DNA from: JACRBR01 sp964371355 | Lineage (GTDB): Bacteria; Chloroflexota; Dehalococcoidia; DSTF01; JACRBR01 | NCBI GenBank assembly: GCA_964371355.1 | Contig: CAYJMG010000009.1 | Coordinates: forward strand, 60,926-124,925 | Reading direction: 5' to 3' | Length of the DNA: 64,000 nucleotides | Shown here: positions 1 to 8,556 of the stretch, piece by piece | Numbering within the stretch: the stretch's first letter is position 1 | How the letters are laid out: each line of letters opens with the position of its first letter | Notes under the pieces: generated by a model | What the model saw: only the letters and a program-made list of their open reading frames with translations | Told to the model about the DNA's origin: nothing | Databases searched by the model: none | Position numbers and translations under genes: made by a program

Positions 1-236
1 GCGGAGCGATCGCCAAACGCCTGAGCGGGAGTGAGCCGCACAGCAGCGGAGGCGATGAACCCGCGCGGGCTGAAGGCCCGCGCCCCGCGGGGTGTGGGGG
101 GGGGGGGGCGGGGTTGCCGCCTTAGGGGGGGAAGGTNNNNNNNNNNCCCCGGGGGGGCGCACCCCCCGGGGGGGCCCCCCCCCCCCGCTACGGTGGTTGT
201 GACGTCCGGTACGCTGTATCCGCTCATACGCGCTGA
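1..236. other. Assembly gap with low-complexity flanks
   Basis: Ten Ns lie at 137-146, flanked by long G and C runs (about 98-135 and 147-187) that are not credible as ordinary sequence. A short hairpin of the form GCGCGGGC-tgaa-GGCCCGCG lies near 62-80. No gene can be supported here. The true upstream neighbour of resB is unknown, and coordinates across the gap are unreliable. Confidence 0.85.
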
Positions 237-1898
237 ATGGTGACCATGACCGCCGCCAATACGACCGCCGCTTCGGGACGACGCCCCGCGTTTGACGTGT
301 GGGCGCCGATCTGGCGCCTGCTGACGTCGGTGCGGATCGCCGTGTTCTACATCGGGGCGCTGGCCGCCTTCGGGTTGCTGGGTGTGGTCATCCCGCAGGT
401 GCCGGAAGCGATGCGGGGCAACGACGCCGCGATCCAGGCGTGGCTGGACACGAAGCGCGACACGTTCGGGCCGCTGACGGACGCGATGTACCGGCTGGGG
501 TTCTTCGAGGTGTTCCAGGCGCGCTGGTTCCTGTTCGCGCTGGGCTTCCTGGTGGTGTTCGTGACCACATGTACGGTCAACCGGTGGTCGCCGACGTTCC
601 GCAACGTGTTCAAGCCGCCAGTGCGGGTACCCGACAGCTTCTACGAGCGGGCGCACAACCGGACGGTGCTGGCGCCGGTGAGTGTGGACGCGCTGCGTGC
701 GACGCTGCGGTCGATGCGCTTTGGCCGCGTCGAGGCCGAGGAGCGCGACGGGGCGGTGTACGTCTTCGCCGACCGGTACCCGTGGGCGCAGCTCGCGACG
801 TTCGTGAGCCACCTGGCGCTCATCCTCTTCCTGGCCGGTGGGATGGTGACGTGGGCGACGGGTTTCACCGCCGACATGTTCGCCGGCGAAGGGACGACGC
901 AGCCGGTGTTCGCCGTCAGCGATCCCGGCCAGCTTCAGGTGCGTGTGGACGACGCGGTCGGCAAGTATGGCGACCTGGGTAACGCGCTGGACTTCCGGAC
1001 GCACCTGACCATCTTCCGCAACGGCGAGGAGGTAAAGAGCGGCTTCACGACCGTCAACGATCCGCTGAAGTACGGCGGGTACCGGTTCCATCAGGTCGCC
1101 TTCTTTCCCTTCGGCGCGGCGCTGCGCATCCGCGACACGGCCACGGGCAACACCGTGTTCCATGAGACGTTCCCGTTGGAGGAGATCACGGCGGCGCCCG
1201 CCGTGACGATCGTGGACGCTTCGGGGCGGGAGCTGGTGCGCGACACGATCGCGCCTACGGACTTCCTGGACTTCGCCAGCGGGACGCTGGTTCAGGTGCC
1301 GGACGGGCCGCTGCTCTGGATCGGGATCACGGCGGCCGATGACGAGCGCTGGCAGCTCGTCGCGTACGACCCACAGAGCGGGGCGACGGGCGCGCAGGTG
1401 CGCATCGACGAAGGCGCCAGCGGCGAGCTGAGCGGACTGCGGCTGAGGTTCGACGACGTCGTGTCACTGCCTGCGGCCGTCGGTGTGGACCTGCCGGATG
1501 GCAGCGCACAGACGCTGGCGCAGCTAACGAAGGCGGCGGACGGCGCGGACGTATTGATGTTGACATCGCAGAGCAGCCCGGCAATCTCGCTGGGCCCGGG
1601 TGAGCCGGTCACCGTGGGAGGGTATGAGTACACGTTCGAGGGCCCGCGCGAGTTCACCGGCATCTCGGTGAAGCGAGATGGTGGCGCGTGGTTCATCTGG
1701 GTGGCGACGGGTATGCTCGTGATCGGCCTTGGGTTAACCTTCTACGTGCCTCGTCGGCGGGTGTGGATACGCCTGACATCGACGGGCTCACAGGTGGCGG
1801 CCCTCGCCGAGAAGAGCGGCGGGTTCGAGAAGGACATGCGCACGCTGGCGCGGCGGCTGGGCGTGGAGACACCGCCGGAGCTGCAGGAGGAACGGTAA
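237..1898 (+). CDS. resB: Cytochrome c biogenesis protein ResB
   Basis: This is the ResB/Ccs1 subunit of System II cytochrome c maturation, which with CcsA/CcsB delivers haem to apocytochrome c outside the membrane. The 553-residue protein has the family layout: hydrophobic segments near residues 22-48, 95-112 and 185-210, a large extracytoplasmic domain, and a last membrane segment near 486-508 followed by a basic tail. The start is ATG 237; ATG 246 is an alternative, and the assembly gap upstream hides any ribosome site. The partner ccsB lies far away at 52 kb, so the two are not one operon here. The stop is followed at once by lgt. Confidence 0.85.
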   Translation: MVTMTAANTTAASGRRPAFDVWAPIWRLLTSVRIAVFYIGALAAFGLLGVVIPQVPEAMRGNDAAIQAWLDTKRDTFGPLTDAMYRLGFFEVFQARWFLFALGFLVVFVTTCTVNRWSPTFRNVFKPPVRVPDSFYERAHNRTVLAPVSVDALRATLRSMRFGRVEAEERDGAVYVFADRYPWAQLATFVSHLALILFLAGGMVTWATGFTADMFAGEGTTQPVFAVSDPGQLQVRVDDAVGKYGDLGNALDFRTHLTIFRNGEEVKSGFTTVNDPLKYGGYRFHQVAFFPFGAALRIRDTATGNTVFHETFPLEEITAAPAVTIVDASGRELVRDTIAPTDFLDFASGTLVQVPDGPLLWIGITAADDERWQLVAYDPQSGATGAQVRIDEGASGELSGLRLRFDDVVSLPAAVGVDLPDGSAQTLAQLTKAADGADVLMLTSQSSPAISLGPGEPVTVGGYEYTFEGPREFTGISVKRDGGAWFIWVATGMLVIGLGLTFYVPRRRVWIRLTSTGSQVAALAEKSGGFEKDMRTLARRLGVETPPELQEER

Positions 1899-2819
1899 GT
1901 GGCGCTGCTGCACCTGCTCTCGATCACGATCGGCTGGGACCCGGACATCGCGACGTTCGGCAGCCTGCAACTCACGTGGCACGGCGTGTTCACGGCGGTG
2001 GGCATCGCGGCGGGCGTGTACCTGGGCGCGTGGCTGGGCCGTCGCGAGGGGTTCACGGAGGACGACGCCTACAGCGTGGCGCTGGTGGGCGTCCCGACGG
2101 GTATCATCGGCGCCCGGGCGATGTACGTGCTGGAGAACAACGAGGCCTTCCGCGGGCAGTGGCTCGACGTCCTGAAGATCAACGAGGGCGGCATCACGAT
2201 CTACGGCGCCGTGATCGGCGGCGTGCTGGGCGCGCTGGTCTACGGCCTGATCCGCCGGATGCCGATCATGCGGGGCCTGGACGTAGCGGCATTCGGCCTG
2301 CTGCTGGGCATGGGGATCGGCCGTCTGGGCGACCTGGTCAACGGCGAGCACGTCGCGAAGGCGTCGGACCTGCCATGGGCTGTGGTGTACTCGCACCGCG
2401 ACAGCCCCAGTTTCACCTACGGCGCGACCCACCCGGCGACGACGTACGAGATGCTCGGCGACTTTCTCATCATCGCGATCATGGCGCTGCTGTTCGTGAA
2501 GCTGTGGCAGCACCGGCCGGGGATCGTGTTCTTCACGGGGCTCGTGCTGTACTCGGCGATGCGCTTCGGGGTGAGCTATCTGCGGATCGACAGCGGCTAC
2601 GGCTGCCCGAACAGCGTTGGCTGCCCGGACCACATCATCAAGGACTGGATGACGTTCCCGCAGGTTGTCTCCACGATCACGTTCGGGATTGGCATGGTGG
2701 GGCTGGTGTGGTCGGTGCTGCGCCGCGAGCAGCCCGCGCCGGCAGGGACCGTCATCGCGGCGGGGGCGCCGGAGAACCCGCTGGACCGCGCGACCGCCTC
2801 CTCCCGATCGACCACCTGA
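1899..2819 (+). CDS. lgt: Prolipoprotein diacylglyceryl transferase
   Basis: Lgt transfers diacylglycerol from phosphatidylglycerol to the lipobox cysteine of prolipoproteins in the cytoplasmic membrane. The 306-residue polytopic protein carries the Lgt signature region as GRLGDLVNGEH; the usual form is GR(I/L)GNFxNxE, so Asn-Phe is replaced by Asp-Leu while the following N and E are kept. The GTG start at 1899 directly follows the resB stop and is preceded by AGGAGG at 1885-1890 inside resB, implying coupled translation. Lipoproteins encoded here (5866, 10903, 32806, 38810 and 50251 loci) are likely substrates. Length is normal for the family. Confidence 0.93.
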   Translation: MALLHLLSITIGWDPDIATFGSLQLTWHGVFTAVGIAAGVYLGAWLGRREGFTEDDAYSVALVGVPTGIIGARAMYVLENNEAFRGQWLDVLKINEGGITIYGAVIGGVLGALVYGLIRRMPIMRGLDVAAFGLLLGMGIGRLGDLVNGEHVAKASDLPWAVVYSHRDSPSFTYGATHPATTYEMLGDFLIIAIMALLFVKLWQHRPGIVFFTGLVLYSAMRFGVSYLRIDSGYGCPNSVGCPDHIIKDWMTFPQVVSTITFGIGMVGLVWSVLRREQPAPAGTVIAAGAPENPLDRATASSRSTT

Positions 2820-2820
2820 C

Positions 2821-3069
2821 ATGACGCGCGAGGTGGTGCTGTACACGCGCGAGGGCTGCGGCCTGTGCGACGAGGCAGCCGAGATGCTTCGCACCCTCCG
2901 GGCTGAGCTGCGCTTCACCGTGCGTGAAGTGGACATCGACCGCGACCCGGGGGCGCTGGCGGACTACAACGACGTGATCCCCGTCATCGCGGTGGACGGG
3001 CGCGTGGTGTCGCAGGCGCCCGTCGACGAGGAGGCGCTGCGCGCCGCGCTGGCGGAGGCGCTCGGCTAG
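2821..3069 (+). CDS. Glutaredoxin-like thioredoxin-fold protein
   Basis: This is a small 82-residue thioredoxin-fold protein with the redox motif CGLC near residues 14-17 after a YTREG strand, and the cis-proline region VIPVIAV. The family contains glutaredoxin-like thiol reductases; the exact substrate cannot be read. ATG 2821 starts one base after the lgt stop, so it is the third gene of the resB-lgt operon. A link to thiol chemistry in cytochrome c maturation would fit but is inference. Its TAG stop overlaps the stop of the convergent phosphodiesterase gene in a shared CTAG. Confidence 0.8.
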   Translation: MTREVVLYTREGCGLCDEAAEMLRTLRAELRFTVREVDIDRDPGALADYNDVIPVIAVDGRVVSQAPVDEEALRAALAEALG

Positions 3070-3959
3070 CGGGTGGCGTCGAGCCACGCGGGGATGGTGT
3101 TGGTGGTGATGCGGTCGACGCCGGCGACGACCAGGCGCTCGAGGGCGGCGAGGGATTCGGGGCCGCGGTAGTCGGGTGTCCAGGCTGTCACGTCGATGTC
3201 ACGCTCATGGAACCAGGCGCAGACATCGAAGCCGTCATCGACCATCTGCAGGATCAACCGGTAGTTCAGGAAGAACTCGCGGGCGAACGGCGCCTGGAAC
3301 ACGAGCATCTCCATGCGGTCGGCCAGGTACTGCGTGACGTCCTCGGTCTTGCCGATGGCCATCGGGTGGTCGTCGCGGTAGCCGTAGGCGCCCATGGTGC
3401 GGGGCAGGAAGAACTGGTCGCTCTCGATGGCGTAGTCCATGTAGTGGCCTGGATCGAAGCCGAGCGCCAGCTCCGGGTCCGCGCGGTGGAGGCGGCGCAG
3501 GTTCCAGTCCTGGCCCATCGAGATGATCACCTGGTCGTGAACGGGCGCGATCAGGTCAAGCAACGAGCGGACCCGCTCGTCGGCCATTGCACGCCAGTCC
3601 TTGAGGTCGAGCTGCACCTGCGTGGCGGGGGCCTGTCGCGAAAGCTCGACGACCTCGCTGAGCAGCGGTGGGCGGTCGTGGGAATCGAGCGTGAAGCGGC
3701 AGGCCCGCACGGCGTCCGGCGTCACGGCGCCGATGGAACCGGTGCCGGTCGTGCCCTGGTCGAGGCGGCGGTCGTGGAAGACGATGTAGTCGGGCCCGTC
3801 GAGCGAGTGCACGTCGATCTCGAGGCGCGGGACGCCGGCTTCGAGCGATTCGCGGATGGCGCCGATCGTGTTTCCGTTGTGGGCACGGGAGAGGACCGCC
3901 TTGTGTGCAGTGAGCAGCGCGGTGCGGCCGCCGCGCTGGATGCGGTAGGGGGCCGTCAT
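3066..3959 (-). CDS. Glycerophosphodiester phosphodiesterase family protein
   Basis: This 297-residue protein has the GDPD TIM-barrel pattern: a first strand leading to AHKAVLSRAHNGNTIGAIRES, then LEIDVHSLDG and IVFHDRRLDQGT, the typical metal and catalytic Glu/Asp/His set (E-D-H). Members hydrolyse glycerophosphodiesters to glycerol-3-phosphate and an alcohol. The usual first HRG is here AHK, a deviation that may alter activity. ATG at 3957-3959 overlaps the upstream permease stop by an ATGA, so it is the third gene of the ABC-transporter operon read from 5688 downward. The longer open frame upstream is a shadow of the permease. Confidence 0.8.
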   Translation of the reverse strand: MTAPYRIQRGGRTALLTAHKAVLSRAHNGNTIGAIRESLEAGVPRLEIDVHSLDGPDYIVFHDRRLDQGTTGTGSIGAVTPDAVRACRFTLDSHDRPPLLSEVVELSRQAPATQVQLDLKDWRAMADERVRSLLDLIAPVHDQVIISMGQDWNLRRLHRADPELALGFDPGHYMDYAIESDQFFLPRTMGAYGYRDDHPMAIGKTEDVTQYLADRMEMLVFQAPFAREFFLNYRLILQMVDDGFDVCAWFHERDIDVTAWTPDYRGPESLAALERLVVAGVDRITTNTIPAWLDATR

Positions 3960-4729
3960 CTGCGTGGCTCCCAGGAGAATCGCGTGATGGCGACGATGAA
4001 GCCCGCCACACCCCAGGCGGCGATGACGCCGAGGTGCAGGGGCTCGAACCCGGCTCCGGACTCGAACGGGTTGAACGCCGTCTGCATCGCCTTCGAGAAG
4101 TGCACGACGGGGAAGACGTTGGCCAGCGTATCGAGCCATGCTGGCGGGTCTTCGAGGTTGATGAAGACGTCGGAGATGAAGAAGAGCGGGAGGATGGTGA
4201 AGTTCACGATCGCCGGCGCGGATTCGGCGTTGGGGATGACCGTGGTGACCGCCAGCCCCAGCATCGAGAACGCGGCGGAGCCGACGGCGACGGTGATGAT
4301 GAAGGCGGCCAGGGTGTTGGAGGGCAGGGTCACGTCGTAGAACGCGCGGCCAAAGGCGACGACGATGACGACGAGCAGCAGACCGACGAGCATGGCGTGC
4401 AGCACGCGGGCGGTGACGTAGGCCCACACCGGGAGGGGCGTGCCCCGGATGCGCTTCAGCACGCCGTCGTCGCGCGTGTAGCAGATGGTCATGGCGATGT
4501 TGGTGTAGCAGGCGGTGACGACGGACAGCGCCGCGATGGCAGGGACGTAAAAGGTGGACTCGTTGGTGGTGCCGCCGGGGACCTCGATCTCGTTATTCCC
4601 GAAGATGACGTTGAACAGGACGAGGAAGATGAGCGGGAAGACGAAAGTGAAGAAGGCGGCGGGCGGATTCCGCCAGAACCATCGGTTCTCGTAGCGGACC
4701 TGGCGCATCACGAGGAGAGCGTCGTTCAC
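3956..4729 (-). CDS. ABC-2 type transporter permease
   Basis: This 257-residue membrane protein of the ABC-2 family has an N-terminal cytoplasmic stretch (NRWFWRNPPAAFFTFVFPLI) leading into about six hydrophobic segments, and the conserved ending in which a hydrophobic segment precedes short basic residues. Such permeases pair with the adjacent ATPase to export drugs, lipids or polysaccharides. It overlaps both neighbours by ATGA (4726-4729 and 3956-3959), so the three genes are translationally coupled. The substrate cannot be deduced. Confidence 0.88.
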   Translation of the reverse strand: MNDALLVMRQVRYENRWFWRNPPAAFFTFVFPLIFLVLFNVIFGNNEIEVPGGTTNESTFYVPAIAALSVVTACYTNIAMTICYTRDDGVLKRIRGTPLPVWAYVTARVLHAMLVGLLLVVIVVAFGRAFYDVTLPSNTLAAFIITVAVGSAAFSMLGLAVTTVIPNAESAPAIVNFTILPLFFISDVFINLEDPPAWLDTLANVFPVVHFSKAMQTAFNPFESGAGFEPLHLGVIAAWGVAGFIVAITRFSWEPRR

Positions 4730-5688
4730 GAGCGCCTCCGGCGGCGTCTGCGCTGTCCTGGCACGACCGGCGTTGCCTCGGCGGCTTCGCGCTCGGCGTC
4801 GCGCGTCAGCCGAAGGTACGTCTCCTCCAGCGAAGCGCGCGAGACGGTGAGGCCTTCGAGGTCGAGCTGGTGCTCGACCGCCCAGGATGTGAGCGTGTGG
4901 AGGAGGCGGGTGGCATCTTCCGTCTCGATCTCGACCAGGCCGTTCGCGCTCGCGCTGGACACCAGCTCGGGAGGCAAGGCGGGTGGGGAGGGTGGCAACC
5001 CGAAACGCACGACGGCCGCGTGCTCGCCCTTCGCCAGATCGCGCGGTGCGCCCTGGGCGACAATCTGGCCGCGCACGACGATGGCGACGCGGTCGGCCAG
5101 GTGCTCGGCCTCGTCCATGTAGTGGGTGGTGAGGAGGACGGTCTTGCCGAGCGCCTTGAGGTTTGTGATGAGTTCCCAGGCGTTGCGGCGGGCGGCGGGG
5201 TCGAAGCCGGTGGTGGGCTCGTCGAGGAACAGCAGCTCGGGATCGCCCGCGAGGCCCACCGCGACGTCGAGGCGGCGCTGCTGGCCGCCCGAAAGCTTGT
5301 TGCAGCGGATGTCACGCTGGTCCGCCAGCCCGACGACATCGAGGACCTCGTCGAGCGGGCGCGGGTGCGCGTAATAGCCGCGGTACTGCTCGACGGTCTC
5401 GGCCACCGTGAGGTACTGGGAAAGGCTGGTCGACTGGAGGACGATGCCGACGCGCTCGCGCAGGTTGCGGTCGTGGTGGGCGGGGTCGCTGCCGAGGACG
5501 CTGACCTCGCCGGCGTCGCGCTGGCGGTAGCCCTCCAGGATCTCGACCGCCGTGGTCTTACCGGCGCCGTTGGGGCCCAGCAGCGCGAAGACCTCGCCCG
5601 TTTGTACGTCAAGGTCGATGCCGCGGACGGCTTCGACGGGGCCGTAGGACTTGCGGAGGCCACGGGCGCTGATGGCGGGTTGGCTCAC
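4726..5688 (-). CDS. ABC transporter ATP-binding protein, DrrA/CcmA-like
   Basis: This 320-residue ATPase has Walker A GPNGAGKTT, Q-loop region VLQSTSLSQ, signature LSGGQQRRLDVA, Walker B ELLFLDEPTTGFDP and the H-loop LLTTHYMDEAEHLADR. The C-terminal part matches the DrrA-type accessory domain and ends in a very basic tail (QRRRRRRRRS). It is the first gene of the minus-strand operon with the ABC-2 permease and the phosphodiesterase. It most likely powers export. The gene starts 177 bases from divergent modA, so the promoter must lie in 5689-5865. Confidence 0.92.
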   Translation of the reverse strand: MSQPAISARGLRKSYGPVEAVRGIDLDVQTGEVFALLGPNGAGKTTAVEILEGYRQRDAGEVSVLGSDPAHHDRNLRERVGIVLQSTSLSQYLTVAETVEQYRGYYAHPRPLDEVLDVVGLADQRDIRCNKLSGGQQRRLDVAVGLAGDPELLFLDEPTTGFDPAARRNAWELITNLKALGKTVLLTTHYMDEAEHLADRVAIVVRGQIVAQGAPRDLAKGEHAAVVRFGLPPSPPALPPELVSSASANGLVEIETEDATRLLHTLTSWAVEHQLDLEGLTVSRASLEETYLRLTRDAEREAAEATPVVPGQRRRRRRRS

Positions 5689-5804
5689 GATGTCAGGCTA
5701 CGGGGTGGCTGTGGGGGCTGCAACGGGGCGGATATTGTGCAGGATGGCCATGACATCCACGGGGATGCACGGCCCTGATGGCACTTTCGGCGACGGGCGG
5801 CGGC

Positions 5805-5833
5805 TTGGTAGTCGTTCTTAGATGGCGTATGGC
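5805..5833 (+). promoter_or_regulatory. Candidate promoter for modABC
   Basis: TTGGTA (5805-5810) and TATGGC (5828-5833) are separated by 17 bases, with modA starting 33 bases further on. The -10 element is weak. No clear ModE-type operator was recognised in the 177-base gap between modA and the divergent ABC ATPase gene. Confidence 0.35.
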
Positions 5834-5865
5834 CTGAGTTTCGAGGGGAAGAGCAATCTGACGCT

Positions 5866-6639
5866 ATGAGACAAGTCATCGCTGTTGTGTGCTCGTTCGC
5901 TCTCCTGATGCTTGGCGCGTGCGGGCCGGACGACCGGCCGACCGTAACGATCGCGGCCGCGTCGGACGTCCGGCTGGCGTTCGAGGAGATGGAGGAGCAG
6001 TTCGAGGACTCGTGCGAGTGCGACGTCGTGTATTCCTTCGGGTCGTCGGGCATGCTGGCGTCACAGATCGAGGAGGGCCTGCCGGTGGACGCGTTCTTCT
6101 CGGCGAACGAGTCGTACATCGACCAGCTCGAGGAGGGCGGTCGCGTCCTACCGGACAGCAGGCGGCTCTACGCCGTGGGGCGCATCGTGGTGGCTTCGTC
6201 ATCGAGAGAGCTGAGGTCGCTCGATGACCTTGTGGGAGGCGACATCGGGCGGGTCGCGCTGCCGAACCCGGAGCACGCTCCGTACGGGCTCGCCGGGCGG
6301 CAGGCGTTGGAGGCATCGGGCCTGTGGGACGAGATCGAGCCTAGACTGGTGCTGGGCGAGAATGCGTCACAGGCCACGGAGTTCGTCGTGAGCGGTAACG
6401 CCGATGCCGGGATTATCCCGCTCTCGCTGGCGGTCCAGAACGGCCACCGGTTGCGGTACACAGTGATCGACGCATCCCTGCACGAGCCGCTGCACCAGGC
6501 AGCTGCCGGCATCGCGGGCGCCTCCCAGCCGGATCTCGCCGTGCAGTTCATCGAGTACGTCATCGGGCCGGGCAGCGAGATCATGCGCACGTACGGGTTC
6601 GCGCTGGCCGGGGAAGGCGAGGACGGCGCCGATGATTGA
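5866..6639 (+). CDS. modA: Molybdate ABC transporter substrate-binding lipoprotein
   Basis: This is the extracellular binding protein of a molybdate (or tungstate) importer. The 257-residue protein starts with a lipoprotein signal ending in LGAC (lipid-modified Cys near residue 19), then TVTIAAASDV and YSFGSSGMLASQIEEG, the strands and loops that bind the oxyanion in ModA proteins, and NPEHAPYGLAGRQALE, the standard ModA hinge motif. It overlaps modB by eight bases, so the two are coupled. Tungstate specificity cannot be excluded from sequence alone. Confidence 0.9.
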   Translation: MRQVIAVVCSFALLMLGACGPDDRPTVTIAAASDVRLAFEEMEEQFEDSCECDVVYSFGSSGMLASQIEEGLPVDAFFSANESYIDQLEEGGRVLPDSRRLYAVGRIVVASSSRELRSLDDLVGGDIGRVALPNPEHAPYGLAGRQALEASGLWDEIEPRLVLGENASQATEFVVSGNADAGIIPLSLAVQNGHRLRYTVIDASLHEPLHQAAAGIAGASQPDLAVQFIEYVIGPGSEIMRTYGFALAGEGEDGADD

Positions 6640-7312
6640 GGCAGCGGACGTCCGCATCACGATCCAGGTGGCGGCGACGGCGACGTTGCTCTGCGTCGTC
6701 ATCGGACTGCCGATCGCGTGGATCCTCGCGCGGTACCGGTTCCGGGGACATGCGATCGTCGAAGCGCTGGTGACGCTTCCACTGATCTTGCCGCCGACCG
6801 TGGTTGGGTACTACCTGCTCCGCACCTTTGGGAGAGGGAGCCCGGTCGGGCGCTTCCTCGAGGACGAAGTCGGCATCCGCGTCGTGTTCACCTGGTGGGG
6901 TGCGGCGATCGCGGCGGCCATCCTCAGCGCGCCGTTGCTCATCAGGACCGCGCAGTCGGCATTCGAGCAGGTGGACCCGGAGCTGGAGCGCGTCGCGGCG
7001 ACGTTGGGCCGCACGCGTCTCGGCGTCTTCGCCGCGATCACCCTACCGCTGTCCATGCGTGGCGTAGCGGCCGGGATCGCGCTGGCGTTCGCACGATCGG
7101 CGGGCGAGTTCGGGGCGACGATCATGGTGGCGGGCAACATCCCCGGCGAGACGCGCACGCTGCCCGTTTCGGTGTACGACGCCGTCCAGGCTGGCGACGT
7201 GGGGCGCGCCAACTGGACCGCCGCGCTCCTTATCGCGATAACGCTGTCCGCGCTGCTGCTGTTCAGTTGGGCGACGCTCTTCATCCGGGCGGCCGATCCG
7301 CGGCGAGGTTAG
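6632..7312 (+). CDS. modB: Molybdate ABC transporter permease
   Basis: This 226-residue membrane permease has about five or six hydrophobic helices and the typical ModB opening LPLILPPTVVGYYLL, followed by the EAA loop near residues 120-140 (ERVAATLGRTRLGVFAAITLP) that docks on the ATPase. GEFGATIMVAGNIPGETRTL is a strong ModB signature. ATG 6632 overlaps the modA stop and modC starts five bases after its stop, so modABC is one operon. Confidence 0.93.
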   Translation: MIEAADVRITIQVAATATLLCVVIGLPIAWILARYRFRGHAIVEALVTLPLILPPTVVGYYLLRTFGRGSPVGRFLEDEVGIRVVFTWWGAAIAAAILSAPLLIRTAQSAFEQVDPELERVAATLGRTRLGVFAAITLPLSMRGVAAGIALAFARSAGEFGATIMVAGNIPGETRTLPVSVYDAVQAGDVGRANWTAALLIAITLSALLLFSWATLFIRAADPRRG

Positions 7313-7317
7313 CGCGC

Positions 7318-8439
7318 ATGACAGACTCCCCGGCCCCACCCGTCCTCCGCATGGAGGTAAAGAAGCAACTTCGGGACTACGAGCTGTCGCTGGCGATATC
7401 GACGACGGCGCGGCGAGTCGTGCTGTTCGGGCCATCGGGCTCGGGCAAGAGTGTCACGCTGCGCCTCATCGCGGGTGGGCTGCAGCCGGACTCCGGGTTC
7501 ATCGAGGTGGACGGCCGGATGCTGGTCGAGCGGCCGGATGGCGTGCGGCTTCCGATGCGGCTGCGGCGCGTGGGGTATGTGCCCCAGGGGTACGCGCTCT
7601 TCCCGCATCTCAGCGTCGAGCAGAACGTGGCCTTCGGGCTGAAGGAGCTGGCGCCCGCGGAGCGCGAGGAGCGCGTCCGGGAGGCGCTGCAGCGTGTCAG
7701 CCTGGAGGACGTGCGCCGCGAGTCGGTGCGGCGGCTTTCGGGCGGCCAGCAGCAGCGGGTGGCGATCGCGCGGGCGATCGCGCCGCGTCCGGCGCTCATG
7801 CTGCTCGACGAGCCCTTCAGCGCGCTCGACACGGTGCTGCGGCCGCAGCTCCGGGACGAGCTGGTGGCGTTGCAGGAAGAGGCGCAGATACCGATGGTGC
7901 TGGTCACGCACGACCTCGCCGACGCCTTCCGCGTCGCCCAGTGGCTGGTGGTCATCGACAGGGGGACGGTGCTGCAGCAGGGGCCCCCGGCGCTCGTGTT
8001 CGCGCGGCCGGCCACGGCGCAGGTCGCACGGCTCCTGGGCGTGCGCAACGTGCTCCCGGCGCGAGTCGTGGAGGTGCGTGAGGGCCAGACGGACGTGGAG
8101 TGGATGGGCCGCATCCTGACGGCCGAGCATGGCGAGCTGGAGGGGACGCGCACCGCCGTCGGCGACGACGTGCTCGCCTGCATCCGGCCGACTCACATCA
8201 TGATCCGGCTGCCAAGCCGGAGCTACGAAGGCCGGTTCAACACCTTCATCGGGACGATCGTCGAGGAGGCGCCGGGGTCGGAGACGCACCGGTTGTTCGT
8301 GCAGCTCAATGGTTCATCCGGGCGGTACGACATCGAGATCGAACTGCCGGGCTACGCCTATCATCGCCTGGAGCTGGATCGGCGCAAGGAGATCGAGATG
8401 TCGGTCAGGCCCAGCCTGGTCCACCTCGTCCGGGAATGA
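7318..8439 (+). CDS. modC: Molybdate ABC transporter ATP-binding protein
   Basis: This 373-residue ATPase has Walker A GPSGSGKS, the ModC-type Q-loop GYVPQGYALFPHLSVEQNVAFGL (residues about 85-107), signature LSGGQQQRVAIARA, Walker B LMLLDEPFSALD and H-loop VTHDLADAF. The region after about residue 240 resembles the regulatory MOP/TOBE part found in ModC. ATG 7318 was chosen because it directly follows modB; the frame is open much further upstream but only as a shadow of modB. Length is usual for ModC. Confidence 0.9.
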   Translation: MTDSPAPPVLRMEVKKQLRDYELSLAISTTARRVVLFGPSGSGKSVTLRLIAGGLQPDSGFIEVDGRMLVERPDGVRLPMRLRRVGYVPQGYALFPHLSVEQNVAFGLKELAPAEREERVREALQRVSLEDVRRESVRRLSGGQQQRVAIARAIAPRPALMLLDEPFSALDTVLRPQLRDELVALQEEAQIPMVLVTHDLADAFRVAQWLVVIDRGTVLQQGPPALVFARPATAQVARLLGVRNVLPARVVEVREGQTDVEWMGRILTAEHGELEGTRTAVGDDVLACIRPTHIMIRLPSRSYEGRFNTFIGTIVEEAPGSETHRLFVQLNGSSGRYDIEIELPGYAYHRLELDRRKEIEMSVRPSLVHLVRE

Positions 8440-8556
8440 GTGACTGCGCGTTTGTGGTCGCTGGTCGGGGTAGAGACGACGCGGGTTGACGTGAGGCGAC
8501 GCCCGTCTGCGGGCGCGATAAGGGTCGGTTACACTCGACTCCGCGGGAGGGACGAC

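Noticed and set aside
5689..5865. Molybdenum cofactor riboswitch or ModE operator before modA
   Set aside because: Only a weak promoter pattern could be made out; no conserved structure or palindrome typical of either.
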